Origin: a bacterium
GTDB lineage: Bacteria > JAGOBX01
Length of the DNA: 64,000 nucleotides
Assembly: GCA_029551925.1 (NCBI GenBank)
Contig: JAKPEO010000121.1
Span: forward strand, 1-64,000
Reading direction: 5' to 3'
Part shown: positions 35,220 to 45,690 of the stretch, piece after piece
Numbering within the stretch: the stretch's first letter is position 1
Layout: each line of letters begins with the position of its first letter
Translations under genes and position numbers: made by a program
The notes under the pieces: generated by a model
Told to the model about the DNA's origin: nothing
Database searches by the model: none
The model's input: only the letters and a program-made list of their open reading frames with translations

Positions 35220-36644
35220 TTATTGCCGCGCGAGCATCTGCTTATATCGCATTATTTCTAATTCGTATTTTTTTAAATCACCTAATTCTTTATAGCATTC
35301 AGCAATATATTTATGCGCCTCTATTAGAGCATTATTCAAATTCAGCGATTTTCTAAAATTAAGCAGTGCGCCTTTATAATTTTTATTGTGAAATTGCGTC
35401 AATGCTTCATTATATAATTTTTCATCTTCTGAATTTTCTATCTTTTGCGTTTTTTTTAATAAAACATCTTTATATTTCAATACTGTCGTATGCGAAGGAT
35501 TAATTTTTTCTAATTTATTCAAATAGTCAAGCGCCTTGCCGTATTCCTTTTTGTCAAAATATAAAATAATAATATTATTTAATGCATTCGCATCAAATTC
35601 GTTTTCTTTCAAAATGCGTAAATAACATTGTTCGGCATTAATATAATCGCGTAGTTCCTGATATATCACTGCTAAATTATAATAAGCGTTTATATGATCC
35701 TGTTTTTTATTTATTATTTTCCGCAATTTTTCAATAGCTAAATCATATTCTTTTTTTTTATATAATAGCGAAGCGTAATTATTTAATGCTGAAATATTTT
35801 CAGGGTCAATTTCCAATATTTTTTTTAAAGCCCATTCTGCTTGTTCAAAATTATTTTGAGCGAGATGCAGTGCGCTCAAATCATTATAACAATCCGCTAT
35901 CCGATATTTTTTTTTTATGCATTCCAGATATAATTTTTCAGATTCGGCAAATTTATTCATTACTCTTTTTTGTTTGGCTAATTCATAGCAAGATTTTATA
36001 TCGCGCTGTTCTAAATATTTTAATTCATTTAATTTTTCGTAATGTTCTAATTTTTTAGAATATTTTTTATTGTCTAATTTTGAATATAAATATCCGTAAT
36101 GATAAATAAAAAAATCAGCGTCTGCAATTTTATTCGACAATAATTTTTCGTCTAACATTTCATGGATGCGTCCGTAAAATCTATAATCAGTTCTATTTCT
36201 AAACAATCGAATTTTTTCAGAAGGAAACCAGCCACCAGCAGATTTGCATAATCTAAAATCCGCCGCTGTTTTATTTTTATGCCAATTAACTGCGTTCACA
36301 TTAAAATCAAAATTTTTGGTAATGCAAATATATGCTTCTACATTTGAATTTTTCAGAGCATTCAATATCAGCGGATATTCTTCAAAATTCAATACTTCAT
36401 CAGCGTCAATCAAAAAAATCCAGTCGCCTGATGTCTTGCTTTTAGCAAAATTGCGCGCAGCTGAAAAATCGTTTATCCATACAAATTCAAATATTTTATC
36501 AGTAAATTTTTTAGATATTTCAACCGTAGCATCAGTTGAGCCAGTATCTACTATTATAATTTCATCTGCTATTGGTTTAATGGATTGCAGGCATTCTTCA
36601 AGGCAATGCTCTTCATTTTTAACTATCAGATTAAAACTCAACAT
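35220..36644 (-). CDS. Family 2 glycosyltransferase with TPR domain
   Basis: The protein has 474 residues. The N-terminal GT2 domain has IIIVDTGSTDATVEISKKF and DWIFLIDADEVLNFEEY (donor- and metal-binding D-x-D), characteristic of SunS-like transferases. From about residue 225 there are about seven TPR units with regular spacing (YNLAVIYQELRDYINAEQCY, ALNNYASLLYKKKEYDLAI). This fusion is typical of bacterial transferases that glycosylate proteins or peptides. It lies just before ComEA on the minus strand (5-base separation). Confidence 0.85.
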   Translation of the reverse strand: MLSFNLIVKNEEHCLEECLQSIKPIADEIIIVDTGSTDATVEISKKFTDKIFEFVWINDFSAARNFAKSKTSGDWIFLIDADEVLNFEEYPLILNALKNSNVEAYICITKNFDFNVNAVNWHKNKTAADFRLCKSAGGWFPSEKIRLFRNRTDYRFYGRIHEMLDEKLLSNKIADADFFIYHYGYLYSKLDNKKYSKKLEHYEKLNELKYLEQRDIKSCYELAKQKRVMNKFAESEKLYLECIKKKYRIADCYNDLSALHLAQNNFEQAEWALKKILEIDPENISALNNYASLLYKKKEYDLAIEKLRKIINKKQDHINAYYNLAVIYQELRDYINAEQCYLRILKENEFDANALNNIIILYFDKKEYGKALDYLNKLEKINPSHTTVLKYKDVLLKKTQKIENSEDEKLYNEALTQFHNKNYKGALLNFRKSLNLNNALIEAHKYIAECYKELGDLKKYELEIMRYKQMLARQ

Positions 36645-36648
36645 AAAA

Positions 36649-37365
36649 TTATTTTATTGTGATTTTAGATTTGAGCGCTTCTAATCTCTTTTGACCAATG
36701 CCCGGTATATTTGTTAATTCTTCGAAACTCGAAAATTTACCGTGAACTTTGCGATATTCGATAATTGCTTCTGCTGTTTTTTTACCGACACGCGGCAGCG
36801 TCATTATTTCTTCTAAACTTGCGGTGTTGATATTTATTAATTGCTGAACGCTCGACGATTTCTGTTGATTTTCTTTTTTTTCTTCTAAATTTGCGCGCTT
36901 TAATAATTCGTCTAAATTTCCGAAAATTTCGTTCGTCAAAACAAATTTATTTTCATATTTGCCGTATTGCAATCTTACAGGTATAATCACAGTGTCTCCG
37001 TCTTCTAATAAAATATTGTCATATTTTATCGCATTATAATTTGCGCTTGTATCTAATCCGGAAGCCGCGCTTATTAATTCTTTTAATTTTGGACGATTTG
37101 CAAATTTATAAACGCCCGGTTTTTTCACGCCGCCAATTATCGAAACGCTGATTTTTTTAGTGTCTTCTGCTATATTATTGGCAATATTAATTATCAAATT
37201 TGTATCATTATTATTGCCAGCGATTGCATTATTTACCGCGCTATTTTTTTCAGGTAATGTGTAGGGCTCTTGATAATAAAAATTGGATTTATTCTTGTAA
37301 AATAAAAATGCTGAAATTGCTATTATTCCGATAATAACAATGATTTTTATTTTTAAATTTTTCAT
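36649..37365 (-). CDS. ComEA-like DNA-binding protein (SLBB and helix-hairpin-helix)
   Basis: The protein has 238 residues. A single N-terminal membrane anchor (about residues 5-23), a SLBB domain (SIIGGVKKPGVYKFANRP through EDGDTVIIP) and a C-terminal pair of helix-hairpin-helix motifs (ININTASLEEIMTLPRVGKKTAEAII and TNIPGIGQKRLEALK). This is the ComEA layout: it binds incoming DNA during natural transformation in the periplasm. No comEC or pilus genes are in the window. It lies within a minus-strand run shared with PAP2 and thiG. Confidence 0.88.
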   Translation of the reverse strand: MKNLKIKIIVIIGIIAISAFLFYKNKSNFYYQEPYTLPEKNSAVNNAIAGNNNDTNLIINIANNIAEDTKKISVSIIGGVKKPGVYKFANRPKLKELISAASGLDTSANYNAIKYDNILLEDGDTVIIPVRLQYGKYENKFVLTNEIFGNLDELLKRANLEEKKENQQKSSSVQQLININTASLEEIMTLPRVGKKTAEAIIEYRKVHGKFSSFEELTNIPGIGQKRLEALKSKITIK

Positions 37366-37368
37366 TTA

Positions 37369-38217
37369 TCAGCCAATCAATTTATCATAAATAAATTTTA
37401 TAAATAAATAAAAAATATAACCAACCAGCAAACCTGCAACCACATCAATAAAATAATGCGCTCTGATATATATTGTGGATACGCATATTCCTAAAAAACA
37501 AATAAAAATTATTGCACTGAATATTTTATTATAATTTTTCATAATTAAAAAAACAATCAAAGAAATACCGACATGCGAACTCGGAAACGCGGCGCCCGGC
37601 CGTTCAGCTTTTGATAGGATAAATTTCAAAATATTATGAAAATAATAACCGCTCAATTTTTTTGGCGATACGGTTTTCCCTAAATATTCCATATAAAATT
37701 CAGGACCATATACTGGATAAAAAATAAAAATTACATAAAATAAAAAAAAACTGCATAATAAAATAAACAAATATCTTTCAAGTCCAGATATGGATTTTTT
37801 CAATAAATAAAGCGCAGGGACAATAGTGACTAAATAATATGAAAAATAGAAAAAATGCATAATTTCAGAAAAAATTCTACTTGGAAAATGCCGGCATAAA
37901 GTTAATCCGATATTTTCGCGAAAGATAAATTTGTCTATTTGCATAAATATCGCATCTTGCGGAACAGAATATAAAATATGATGAAGTAATCCTATTTCAT
38001 TATAAAAAAACGGCAGTATCAAAAAAGGATAAAACAATCTGATAAAATTATTTTTGATGAGCGGTATAAAAAAAATTATAGTAAGTATGCATATAGTATG
38101 CAGAGCAATAAGATAACGATAATCGATTTCTGTTATGTTTTTACGATATGCTGCAATTATAACAATTAAAATTAATTGATAAACAATCAGCAACCATTCA
38201 AAAGCTTTGAGTTTCAT
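37369..38217 (-). CDS. PAP2-superfamily membrane phosphatase
   Basis: The protein has 282 residues with about six membrane segments. The PAP2 motifs are present: KAERPGAAFPSSH (K-x6-R-P-like and PSGH-equivalent PSSH) and STIYIRAHYFIDVVAG (SR...H...D-equivalent). The N-terminal extension and the RENIGLT loop resemble the inositolphosphotransferase/AUR1-like branch. It would dephosphorylate a lipid or polyprenyl phosphate at the membrane. The substrate is not determined. It begins immediately downstream of thiG. Confidence 0.8.
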   Translation of the reverse strand: MKLKAFEWLLIVYQLILIVIIAAYRKNITEIDYRYLIALHTICILTIIFFIPLIKNNFIRLFYPFLILPFFYNEIGLLHHILYSVPQDAIFMQIDKFIFRENIGLTLCRHFPSRIFSEIMHFFYFSYYLVTIVPALYLLKKSISGLERYLFILLCSFFLFYVIFIFYPVYGPEFYMEYLGKTVSPKKLSGYYFHNILKFILSKAERPGAAFPSSHVGISLIVFLIMKNYNKIFSAIIFICFLGICVSTIYIRAHYFIDVVAGLLVGYIFYLFIKFIYDKLIG

Positions 38218-38230
38218 AATATGAATAAAT

Positions 38231-39001
38231 TTAATTAAAAAAATTAGTCAAAGGCGATGAAGCTGAGGCATTTAATCGAACGCTGTCAGCGCCGGATACA
38301 TTATATTTTTCAGCTGCTTCTACCGCCAACTTAAATGCTTGCGCCATTAATATTGGATCATCAGCTGCGGCAATCGCAGTATTAATCAAAACCGCGTCAG
38401 CGCCGATTTCTATTGCTAACGCCGCATCAGACGGTTTGCCTATTCCAGCGTCTATTACTACTGGAACATTAGATTGCTCTATAATTATTTTCAGCATTGA
38501 AATTGTCTGCAATCCTTGATTAGAACCGATCGGCGAGCCGAGCGGCATTACTGCCGCGCATCCGACTTCTTCTAATCTTTTACAAATCACAGGGTCTGCA
38601 TTAACATACGGCAGCACATTAAAGCCCATCTTTACTAATTTTTCCGCAGCTAATAATGTCTCAACTGGATCAGGCAATAAATAATTCGGGTCTGGATGTA
38701 TCTCTAATTTCAGCCAATTATATCCTGCGGATTTTATATATTCGCCTGCTTTGATAGCTTCTTCGGCATTACGTGCGCCTGATGTGTTTGGCACTATCAA
38801 GATTTTAGATTTATCTATATGCGATAAAATATCGTCTTTATCTGGATGCTCAATATCTATTCTTTTTAATGCAACTGTTACTAATTCCGCGCCTGATAAA
38901 TTTATTGCTTCTGCCATTATGCGGCTGCTCGAAAATTTGCCTGTGCCGATAAATAATCTCGAATTGAATTTTTTATTTGCTATTATTAATTTTTTTTTCA
39001 T
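38231..39001 (-). CDS. thiG: Thiazole synthase
   Basis: The protein has 256 residues, standard size. The family features include [12 protein letters not shown], the helix-strand [61 protein letters not shown] and [25 protein letters not shown]. It forms the thiazole phosphate of thiamine from DXP, glycine-derived imine and ThiS sulfur. No other thiamine gene is next to it; thiS, thiH/O and thiF must be elsewhere. It is followed downstream by the PAP2 gene and preceded by the cNMP-binding gene. Confidence 0.93.
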   Translation of the reverse strand: MKKKLIIANKKFNSRLFIGTGKFSSSRIMAEAINLSGAELVTVALKRIDIEHPDKDDILSHIDKSKILIVPNTSGARNAEEAIKAGEYIKSAGYNWLKLEIHPDPNYLLPDPVETLLAAEKLVKMGFNVLPYVNADPVICKRLEEVGCAAVMPLGSPIGSNQGLQTISMLKIIIEQSNVPVVIDAGIGKPSDAALAIEIGADAVLINTAIAAADDPILMAQAFKLAVEAAEKYNVSGADSVRLNASASSPLTNFFN

Positions 39002-39010
39002 ATAACAATA

Positions 39011-39490
39011 TTATCCGCGAAATATTGTTTTTATCAATACCTTCTGGTCTGTAATCTTTAATCTATTGCATACAATTAATAGCATCTGTTTATACAAATC
39101 AGATAATAAATCAGGATGCTTTATTCGTAATTTTTCAAAATTTTCAGAAGTCAGCATCACTAATTCGGACGGCTCTACCGAAGAAACATCAGCAGTGCGT
39201 TGCTGTTTGGTAAGCATTGCTATTTCTCCAAAAAAATCGCCGCTTTTTAAATATGTGAATATTACTTCTTTATCCTGCGCTATATTAGAAATCTTTACTT
39301 TACCTTCAATTATAATATACATTGCATCGCTTTTTTCTTTTTCTCTGAATACATATTCGCCTTCATTATAAAATAAAACAAGCGCATCTTCTAAAAAATA
39401 GCCGATGTTCTCTAATGAAAAATTACTGAACAGCACGCAATTCTTTAATTTTTTTATATCTTCGTTTTGCAATAATCGTATTTCAGACAT
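39011..39490 (-). CDS. Cyclic-nucleotide-binding (CRP-type) domain protein without DNA-binding domain
   Basis: The protein has 159 residues. The CNB fold is evident: NEGEYVFREKEKSDAMYIIIEGKVKI, LKSGDFFGEIAML and the phosphate-binding-cassette region with R in QQRTADVSSVEPSELVML. There is no helix-turn-helix, so it is not a Crp/Fnr regulator in itself; it may act as a sensor or scaffold. The start overlaps no other gene. It might be co-transcribed with thiG (10-base gap). Confidence 0.8.
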   Translation of the reverse strand: MSEIRLLQNEDIKKLKNCVLFSNFSLENIGYFLEDALVLFYNEGEYVFREKEKSDAMYIIIEGKVKISNIAQDKEVIFTYLKSGDFFGEIAMLTKQQRTADVSSVEPSELVMLTSENFEKLRIKHPDLLSDLYKQMLLIVCNRLKITDQKVLIKTIFRG

Positions 39491-39531
39491 AACTAAAAAC
39501 TATTATAAAATTAAAATAAAAATTAGTCAAT

Positions 39532-42033
39532 TTATTTAATAACAAAACTTAATAATTTTTTTGGCACATATACGCTCTTTATTATTTCTTTGCCTTTCAA
39601 CCACTGCGTTACTTTTTCGTCGGCCATTGCAGTTTTACGAATCTCGTCTTCTGTAATATCTGAATTGACAACTAATTTACTCCTTATTTTGCCATTTATC
39701 TGCACCACGACTGTGATTTCGTCAAACACAATAAATCGTTCATCATATTTAGGCCAAGATTGTTTAAATATTGTTTCAGTATTGCCAATAATCTCCCATA
39801 ATTCTTCAACTATATGCGGAACAAACGGCGCTAATAATTTTAATACAGTTTCAGCAAACAATTTTAATATTTCAGGTTTCAGCACTTCAACATTTTTTAG
39901 TTCATTCGTTAATTCCATAATCGCTGCAACTGATGTATTAAAATGAAACGAGCGTTTTATATCTTCGCTGACTTTTTTTATTGTCTGATGTATTTTACAC
40001 AATATTTTTTTGTTGTCTTTATCTAAATCGCCGCCGTCGCTATTATAAGTTTTTGCCGATTTGATAATATCGGAATTTTCAGTTATTATTGTCCACAATT
40101 TTTTCAAAAATTTATGCGAGCCAATTACGCTCGTATCTATCCATTCAGCGTCTTTTTCAGGCGGCCCTATAAATAAAGTATATAATCTTTGGGTATCAGC
40201 GCCGTATTTCGCAATTAATTCATCTGGCGAAACAACATTGCCTTTTGATTTGCTCATCTTTTCTAATTGCCCGCTAATTGAACTAACTTTGCAAATCATT
40301 CCCTGTGTAAATAGCGCTTTAAATGGCTCGCGAAAATTTACATAACCGGCATCATATAAAACTTTGACAATAAAACGCGAATATAATAAATGCAATACAG
40401 CATGTTCAATGCCGCCGATATATTGGTCAACAGGCATCCATTTATTTACATCTTCTTTAATAAACGGAACATCGTCAGAATGCGGTGAGATAAATCTTAA
40501 AAAATACCAGCAGCTGCACAGCCATTGCGCGATTGTATCTGTTTCGCGTTTTGCCGACGCGCCGCATTTCGGACATGTTGTATTTACCCACTCTTCAACT
40601 GATGCTAATGGACTCTGTCCTTTTGGCTTGAAATCTACTTTATCTGACGATGGAAGCAGCACTGGTAAATCGTTTTCAGGCACAGGCACTTCTCCGCAAT
40701 TTTCGCAAAATATAATAGGTATCGGCGCGCCCCAATATCTCTGCCGTGAAATCAGCCAATCTCTAATACGATAATTTATCTTGTATTCTCCTAATTTATT
40801 TGCTGATAAATATTCTATAATCTTTGGTATCGCCGGAAAATTGATAAGGCCATTAAATATACTGGAATTTACCATTATACCTTCGTCAACATACGCTTCT
40901 GTCATCTCTTCAACTATTAATTCTCTATCTTTCGGTTGTATAACTATTTTTATTGGAATATTGTATTTTTTAGCAAATTCAAAATCGCGCTGATCGTGAG
41001 CAGGCACTGCCATTACTGCGCCTGTGCCGTAATCCATTAGAGCATAATTTGCTATCCATAACGGCACTTTTTCATTATTTATAGGATTGATTACATATTT
41101 GCCTGTAAATACTCCTTCTTTTTCAGCAGTATCTGATGTGCGCTCTATAAAACTTTCTTTTTTTACTTTTTCGATGAATTCTAAAATTTTAGTTTTTTCT
41201 GGATTATTTTCTATTATCTTCGCAATTATCGGATGCTCCGGCGCTATTGACATAAATGTCACGCCGAATAATGTGTCAGGTCTTGTAGTATAACAAGGCA
41301 GCGGCTCGCCGCTGTCCGCTAATTTAAAATATACTATTGCGCCTTCGGAACGACCTATCCAATTGCGCTGCATAGTCACTACTTTTTCAGGCCAGTCAGT
41401 TAATAATTCTAAATCATCTAAAAGTTTTTGGCTGTATTCTGTAATTTTAAAAAACCATTGCTTTAAATCTTTTTTTGATACTTCTGCGCCGCAGCGCTCG
41501 CAACCGCCGTTTACTACTTCTTCGTTTGCTAATGTAGTATTACAAGAGGGACACCAATTAACAGGCGCTTCTTTTTTGTATGCTAATCCGCGCTCGTATA
41601 ATTTTAAAAATATCCATTGCGTCCATTTGTAATAATTCGGTTCGCAAGTGGCAATTTCTCTTGACCAATCATAACCAATACCCCATTTTGAAAATTGCTC
41701 TTTCATCTTTTTGATATTTGAATATGTGTAGTCTTCCGGCTTGATATTAGCTTTAATTGCAGCATTTTCAGCAGGCAATCCAAAAGCGTCCCAGCCCATC
41801 GGCGACAATACATTATAGCCGTTCATTATCATATATCTTACTACTGCATCACCTAATATGTAATTTCTGCCGTGACCTACGTGTAATGTTCCTGACGGAT
41901 ACGGAAACATTGTTAAACAATAATATTTCGGTTTGGTTTGGTCTGCTAAATCAACCTTAAATAATCCTTCTTTTTCCCAGCGTTTTTGCCATTTTTCTTC
42001 TATTTCGCGAAAATTGTAATCAATACTTTTCAC
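39532..42033 (-). CDS. leuS: Leucyl-tRNA synthetase
   Basis: The protein has 833 residues. The HIGH-equivalent is [16 protein letters not shown], the KMSKS loop is [15 protein letters not shown], and there is an editing (CP1) domain with [11 protein letters not shown] and [16 protein letters not shown]. Zinc-like cysteines are present ([24 protein letters not shown], then ENCGEV and CPKCGA). It charges tRNA-Leu. The start codon is GTG (GTG AAA AGT ATT), preceded by GGGAG. The predicted promoter is at 42074-42101. Confidence 0.95.
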   Translation of the reverse strand: MKSIDYNFREIEEKWQKRWEKEGLFKVDLADQTKPKYYCLTMFPYPSGTLHVGHGRNYILGDAVVRYMIMNGYNVLSPMGWDAFGLPAENAAIKANIKPEDYTYSNIKKMKEQFSKWGIGYDWSREIATCEPNYYKWTQWIFLKLYERGLAYKKEAPVNWCPSCNTTLANEEVVNGGCERCGAEVSKKDLKQWFFKITEYSQKLLDDLELLTDWPEKVVTMQRNWIGRSEGAIVYFKLADSGEPLPCYTTRPDTLFGVTFMSIAPEHPIIAKIIENNPEKTKILEFIEKVKKESFIERTSDTAEKEGVFTGKYVINPINNEKVPLWIANYALMDYGTGAVMAVPAHDQRDFEFAKKYNIPIKIVIQPKDRELIVEEMTEAYVDEGIMVNSSIFNGLINFPAIPKIIEYLSANKLGEYKINYRIRDWLISRQRYWGAPIPIIFCENCGEVPVPENDLPVLLPSSDKVDFKPKGQSPLASVEEWVNTTCPKCGASAKRETDTIAQWLCSCWYFLRFISPHSDDVPFIKEDVNKWMPVDQYIGGIEHAVLHLLYSRFIVKVLYDAGYVNFREPFKALFTQGMICKVSSISGQLEKMSKSKGNVVSPDELIAKYGADTQRLYTLFIGPPEKDAEWIDTSVIGSHKFLKKLWTIITENSDIIKSAKTYNSDGGDLDKDNKKILCKIHQTIKKVSEDIKRSFHFNTSVAAIMELTNELKNVEVLKPEILKLFAETVLKLLAPFVPHIVEELWEIIGNTETIFKQSWPKYDERFIVFDEITVVVQINGKIRSKLVVNSDITEDEIRKTAMADEKVTQWLKGKEIIKSVYVPKKLLSFVIK

Positions 42034-42073
42034 TTTATCAACACTCCCGTTTTTTTTTCAAAAAAATCTTTAA

Positions 42074-42101
42074 ATTATATAAATAAAAAAATGAATTTCA
42101 A
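42074..42101 (-). promoter_or_regulatory. Predicted promoter for leuS
   Basis: On the minus strand, TTGAAA (42096-42101) and TATAAT (42074-42079), 16-base spacer, overlapping the very end of the upstream glycosyltransferase gene. Confidence 0.6.
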
Positions 42102-43696
42102 TTATTTTTTTTTCTAAATCTTTTTGGCAAATCTAATTTCGCTATTTCGATATATTCCGAAAAATCGTAAAAAATATCAAAATCAAAAATTGTATGTTTT
42201 TTGAATGATATGTTTAATGCAGTCAATTTTGAAATTAATGCTTGCGAACTATACGAATCTTTAAAAAATATAAATGTATTGGATTTATTAACAGATACTA
42301 TATTAGTATAGGATGGGATTCTATCTTCATTATAAAAACCAGCGGCTGGCGAAGCGATTATTCGCTCATCGCTTAAATATGCAAGCGGATAAGCAATATA
42401 CATATCGGCATAAACATATTTTATATTTTGCGATATTAAAAATTTTTCGGTTGCTCGATACTTATCAAAAAAATTTTGAATATCTTTTGTTTTATCTATT
42501 TTCAGAATTTTTGTTAAATTCAAAAGTATAATTATGATAAATACCAGAACCGCTATTTTTTTGAAATTATTTTGTAAATGCGAGATTATATGAAATATTC
42601 CGATTGTTATTGCAGGATAAAACACCAGTATATATCTTTCTCTATCAGCAGCGCGCGAACTAATAGAAAACAAAATAAAAATAATCAAACTATACAATCC
42701 GACTAATTTAAAAAAATTAGTTTTTGATTTTAAACCAACAATTATTGTATAAATTAATACGCTGAAATATATCAGCCCGTCAAAATAATAATTTCCAGAA
42801 TTTAATATTATGCTCTTTGATATTTTTATTATACCTAATGGTATATTAGTCAACATACCAATAATTTTTTGAAATATCAAAATATGTATTTGTGTATCAG
42901 CTGAATGATATGCGGACGATGAGATTCCTAAAAAAAACGCCGCTAATTTTTTGAAGGTTATAAAATTATTTTGAATATTATAATAAACAAGCGACAGACA
43001 GCCAATTGTAAAAAATATTGCTAAATAAAAAAACAAAAAAGTTTTTCTATATTCTTTGTTTTTTAAAATATCGTATAAAAATAAAATTAAAAATGAAAAT
43101 ATCACAAAAATCGAAAAAGGATTGACCCAAAACGCAAAACCAGAAATCAAAAAAAAACTATATAATACTGCAGCATTTTTCCGCGTTTCAAAATATTTAT
43201 ACGCCAATAAAAATAAAATAAAGACAAACAATAAATTTTCAATATGTCCGCCAGTTGGCGATAAAGACCATTGTAATATCAGATACGGCGGCGCAGTCCA
43301 GAATAAGATTGATAACATTGCAATTTTTTTATTAAATAATTTTGCGATTAAAATAAAAACAAAAATTAATAATAAAAGTGAATAGAATGCAGGCGCTGAT
43401 TTTAAAACATAAATAGAATTGCCGAATATAGAAAATAACAAAGCCACAGTATATCCTTCAAAACTACCCATATAATCTTGACCATATACAAAAACTGGTC
43501 GAATTTTATTTTCGATTATATGTTTAGCCATTAATCCGATTAATGCTTCATCGCCGTCAAATATTAATTCGCTTTTGATTAATGCTCTATATCGCAAAAA
43601 TCCTGCAAAACTTAAAATTATAAAAATTATAAACAGCGTTTTTATTTTTTGGGGAATTTGGCAAAATTTAAAGGGACAATATCTGCAAAAAGCCAT
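42098..43696 (-). CDS. Polytopic glycosyltransferase, PMT/ArnT-like GT-C (GT39 type)
   Basis: The protein has 532 residues with about eleven membrane segments in residues 15-400 and a soluble C-terminal domain of about 120 residues. The first extracytoplasmic loop carries FDGDEALIGLMAKHI, with an acidic pair of the kind that binds metal and lipid-linked donor in GT-C enzymes, and GQDYMGSFEGYTVA. It should transfer a sugar from a polyprenyl-phosphate donor at the periplasmic side. The first residues (AFCRYCPFKFC) are unusually cysteine-rich for a membrane-protein N-terminus. It lies 10 bases after the GAF protein gene. Confidence 0.75.
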   Translation of the reverse strand: MAFCRYCPFKFCQIPQKIKTLFIIFIILSFAGFLRYRALIKSELIFDGDEALIGLMAKHIIENKIRPVFVYGQDYMGSFEGYTVALLFSIFGNSIYVLKSAPAFYSLLLLIFVFILIAKLFNKKIAMLSILFWTAPPYLILQWSLSPTGGHIENLLFVFILFLLAYKYFETRKNAAVLYSFFLISGFAFWVNPFSIFVIFSFLILFLYDILKNKEYRKTFLFFYLAIFFTIGCLSLVYYNIQNNFITFKKLAAFFLGISSSAYHSADTQIHILIFQKIIGMLTNIPLGIIKISKSIILNSGNYYFDGLIYFSVLIYTIIVGLKSKTNFFKLVGLYSLIIFILFSISSRAADRERYILVFYPAITIGIFHIISHLQNNFKKIAVLVFIIIILLNLTKILKIDKTKDIQNFFDKYRATEKFLISQNIKYVYADMYIAYPLAYLSDERIIASPAAGFYNEDRIPSYTNIVSVNKSNTFIFFKDSYSSQALISKLTALNISFKKHTIFDFDIFYDFSEYIEIAKLDLPKRFRKKNN

Positions 43697-43706
43697 CTTT
43701 TAATTT

Positions 43707-44639
43707 TTAGATTTGAGACAGACAATGTTCGAGTATCTCATTAACATTTTTTCCGTCAATCGGATAACTTGAAACACCGCAAACAACATTTAATATCGGA
43801 TAATTTGTTATATCTGAAGGATAATATTTTTTTGCTTCGACATTTGTATATAATCGCTCGACTTTTTTTTGAGCGCCGCCTTTGCCGGTTTCTGGCGTGA
43901 TTACAGCAAATGTGTTCAAATTATAGACCGCGCAAATATCTACGCGGCGCGAAGTATTTTTTATAAATGCGCCGAAATAACGCAATGTTTCTTTTATTTT
44001 CGTATCATCCCATTTTTTTATTAATTCATTAAAATTTGTTATTTTTATCAATATCAATGAATATACTTCATTATATCGTTCAGCGCGGTCATTTTCTCGT
44101 CGCAAATTTTCAATAAAAAATGAATAATTATACAATCCAGTTGTCTCATCTATAAAATTTAATGTTAATTCCTCGCCGGTCATATTGAAATTTTTAAGTG
44201 CATTAAGTATCAATGTCGCATAATTTTCTAAATAATTTATGGTCTTTTCAGAAAAATTATTTGTCTTACTCGATGAGACATTTATTATTGCAATTACTTT
44301 ATCATTATCAATTATTGGATAAGCGATTATAGACCCGAAATTCTCGCGCTGAAATGAAAAATTTTTGAAATATTCAGAATTAAAAACATTGTTTTCATAA
44401 ATACATTTCTTTTCGCTATACGCTTTACCTGCGATACCGTCATTAAAATCAAATGAGATATTTAATATTGAATCCATCGATAGCCCTATCGCTTCGATAA
44501 TAGACAATTTCTGTTTGATTTCATCGGGCACCATTAGCGAAACAATATCTGCTTTTAAATCATTTGATATTGTAGTCAATATTAATTTAAAAACATTTTT
44601 TATATCGTATAATGCTGAATATTTGTCTGCTGCATTCAT
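43707..44639 (-). CDS. GAF domain protein with degenerate GGDEF domain
   Basis: The protein has 310 residues. Residues about 15-150 form a GAF domain (LKADIVSLMVPDEIKQKLSI, NDGIAGKAYSEKKCIYEN). From DETTGLYNYSFFIENLRRE the C-terminal half follows the GGDEF fold, but the active-site loop is VYNLNTFAVITPETG in place of RYGGDEF, and the usual C-terminal ADEALYQAKE helix is lost. It should therefore not synthesise cyclic di-GMP; it may be a sensor or a regulatory partner. It lies 6 bases behind cheV and precedes the GT-C gene. Confidence 0.8.
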   Translation of the reverse strand: MNAADKYSALYDIKNVFKLILTTISNDLKADIVSLMVPDEIKQKLSIIEAIGLSMDSILNISFDFNDGIAGKAYSEKKCIYENNVFNSEYFKNFSFQRENFGSIIAYPIIDNDKVIAIINVSSSKTNNFSEKTINYLENYATLILNALKNFNMTGEELTLNFIDETTGLYNYSFFIENLRRENDRAERYNEVYSLILIKITNFNELIKKWDDTKIKETLRYFGAFIKNTSRRVDICAVYNLNTFAVITPETGKGGAQKKVERLYTNVEAKKYYPSDITNYPILNVVCGVSSYPIDGKNVNEILEHCLSQI

Positions 44640-44645
44640 AAAAAA

Positions 44646-45611
44646 TTAGTTCGGATAAAATTGTTTGATGACTTTATCAAGTGTCGCTTTTATATGTTCA
44701 ACTGAAAATTTAGTGATGTATTCATCTGCGCCAACTTCTTTACCGCGTAATTTTACATTATCGCCGCTTAATGATGTGTGCATTATTACAGGCAATTTTT
44801 GCAATACATTATCTGTTTTTATTTTATTAGTCAATGTATAGCCGTCCATCTGCGGCATTTCTATATCTGTAATTACAATTGATACTATTGAATTAATAGA
44901 CACATCTTGCTCTTCTGCCTGCGCTTTTAAATTATTCAACATTTTAAGCGCTTCAGCTCCGTTTTCCGCTAACATAACATTAAAACCCAATTTTGTTAAT
45001 AATTCATTCATCTGTTTTCTAACTATTTTTGAATCGTCCGCTAATAATACTGTATGTTTTTTATGAACTTCTTTTTTCTTTTCTTCTACACTAACATTAC
45101 CAACTTCAACATCAGTAACAGGATTAATTTCATTCACTATTCTTTCAAAATCCAGTATTACTAATGATTCGTCATTTTCTAATTTTACTACTCCAATAAT
45201 TAAATCAGATTCAGGTGATGATGTTATTTTTGGCGAGGGTAAAATTTTTTGCCACGAAATTCTATGTATCTGCACTACTTCATGAACCAATAACCCAATA
45301 AATATATTATTGAATTCTGCAACAATCACTATATTTCTTGAATATTCGCGTTCTTCGCCGCCTAATCTTTCTACTAAATTTAACAGCGGGATATTTTCAT
45401 CGCGCAGGTTAAACATTCCGTCTATATATTCTATTTTTTCTGGCAGCGGCACGATTTTCGGTGTCTTGATTACTTCTCTCACTTTAAAAACATTTATGCC
45501 ATAATTACATTTTTTTTCATTACCAAATTTATCTTTTTTATAAATTACAAATTGTATTAATTCCATTAAATTTGTGCCGACTTTTACTACATCGCCTATT
45601 GGTTTCGCCAT
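44646..45611 (-). CDS. cheV: CheV-type chemotaxis coupling protein
   Basis: The protein has 321 residues. The N-terminal CheW domain (FVIYKKDKFGNEKKCNYGIN, VREVIKTPKIVPLPEKIEYI, DGMFNLRDENIPLLNL, KLENDESLVILDFERIV) is followed by a short linker and a C-terminal receiver domain (TVLLADDSKIVRKQMNELL, phospho-site VSIVITDIEMPQMDGYTL). This fusion is CheV, which couples receptors to CheA and adapts signalling by phosphorylation. AAGGAG precedes the ATG. The predicted promoter (45653-45681) is one of the best in the window. No CheA is intact in this window. Confidence 0.93.
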   Translation of the reverse strand: MAKPIGDVVKVGTNLMELIQFVIYKKDKFGNEKKCNYGINVFKVREVIKTPKIVPLPEKIEYIDGMFNLRDENIPLLNLVERLGGEEREYSRNIVIVAEFNNIFIGLLVHEVVQIHRISWQKILPSPKITSSPESDLIIGVVKLENDESLVILDFERIVNEINPVTDVEVGNVSVEEKKKEVHKKHTVLLADDSKIVRKQMNELLTKLGFNVMLAENGAEALKMLNNLKAQAEEQDVSINSIVSIVITDIEMPQMDGYTLTNKIKTDNVLQKLPVIMHTSLSGDNVKLRGKEVGADEYITKFSVEHIKATLDKVIKQFYPN

Positions 45612-45652
45612 TTTTTTCTCCTTAATTTCAAAAATTAAAATATTTTTTATAT

Positions 45653-45681
45653 ATTCTATTTTTAAATAAAAAAAATGTCAA
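45653..45681 (-). promoter_or_regulatory. Predicted promoter for cheV
   Basis: On the minus strand, TTGACA (45676-45681) and TAGAAT (45653-45658) with a 17-base spacer. Confidence 0.6.
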
Positions 45682-45690
45682 TTAAAAAAA

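Noticed and set aside
43707-44639. Active diguanylate cyclase
   Set aside because: The GGDEF active-site loop and the C-terminal helix are absent.
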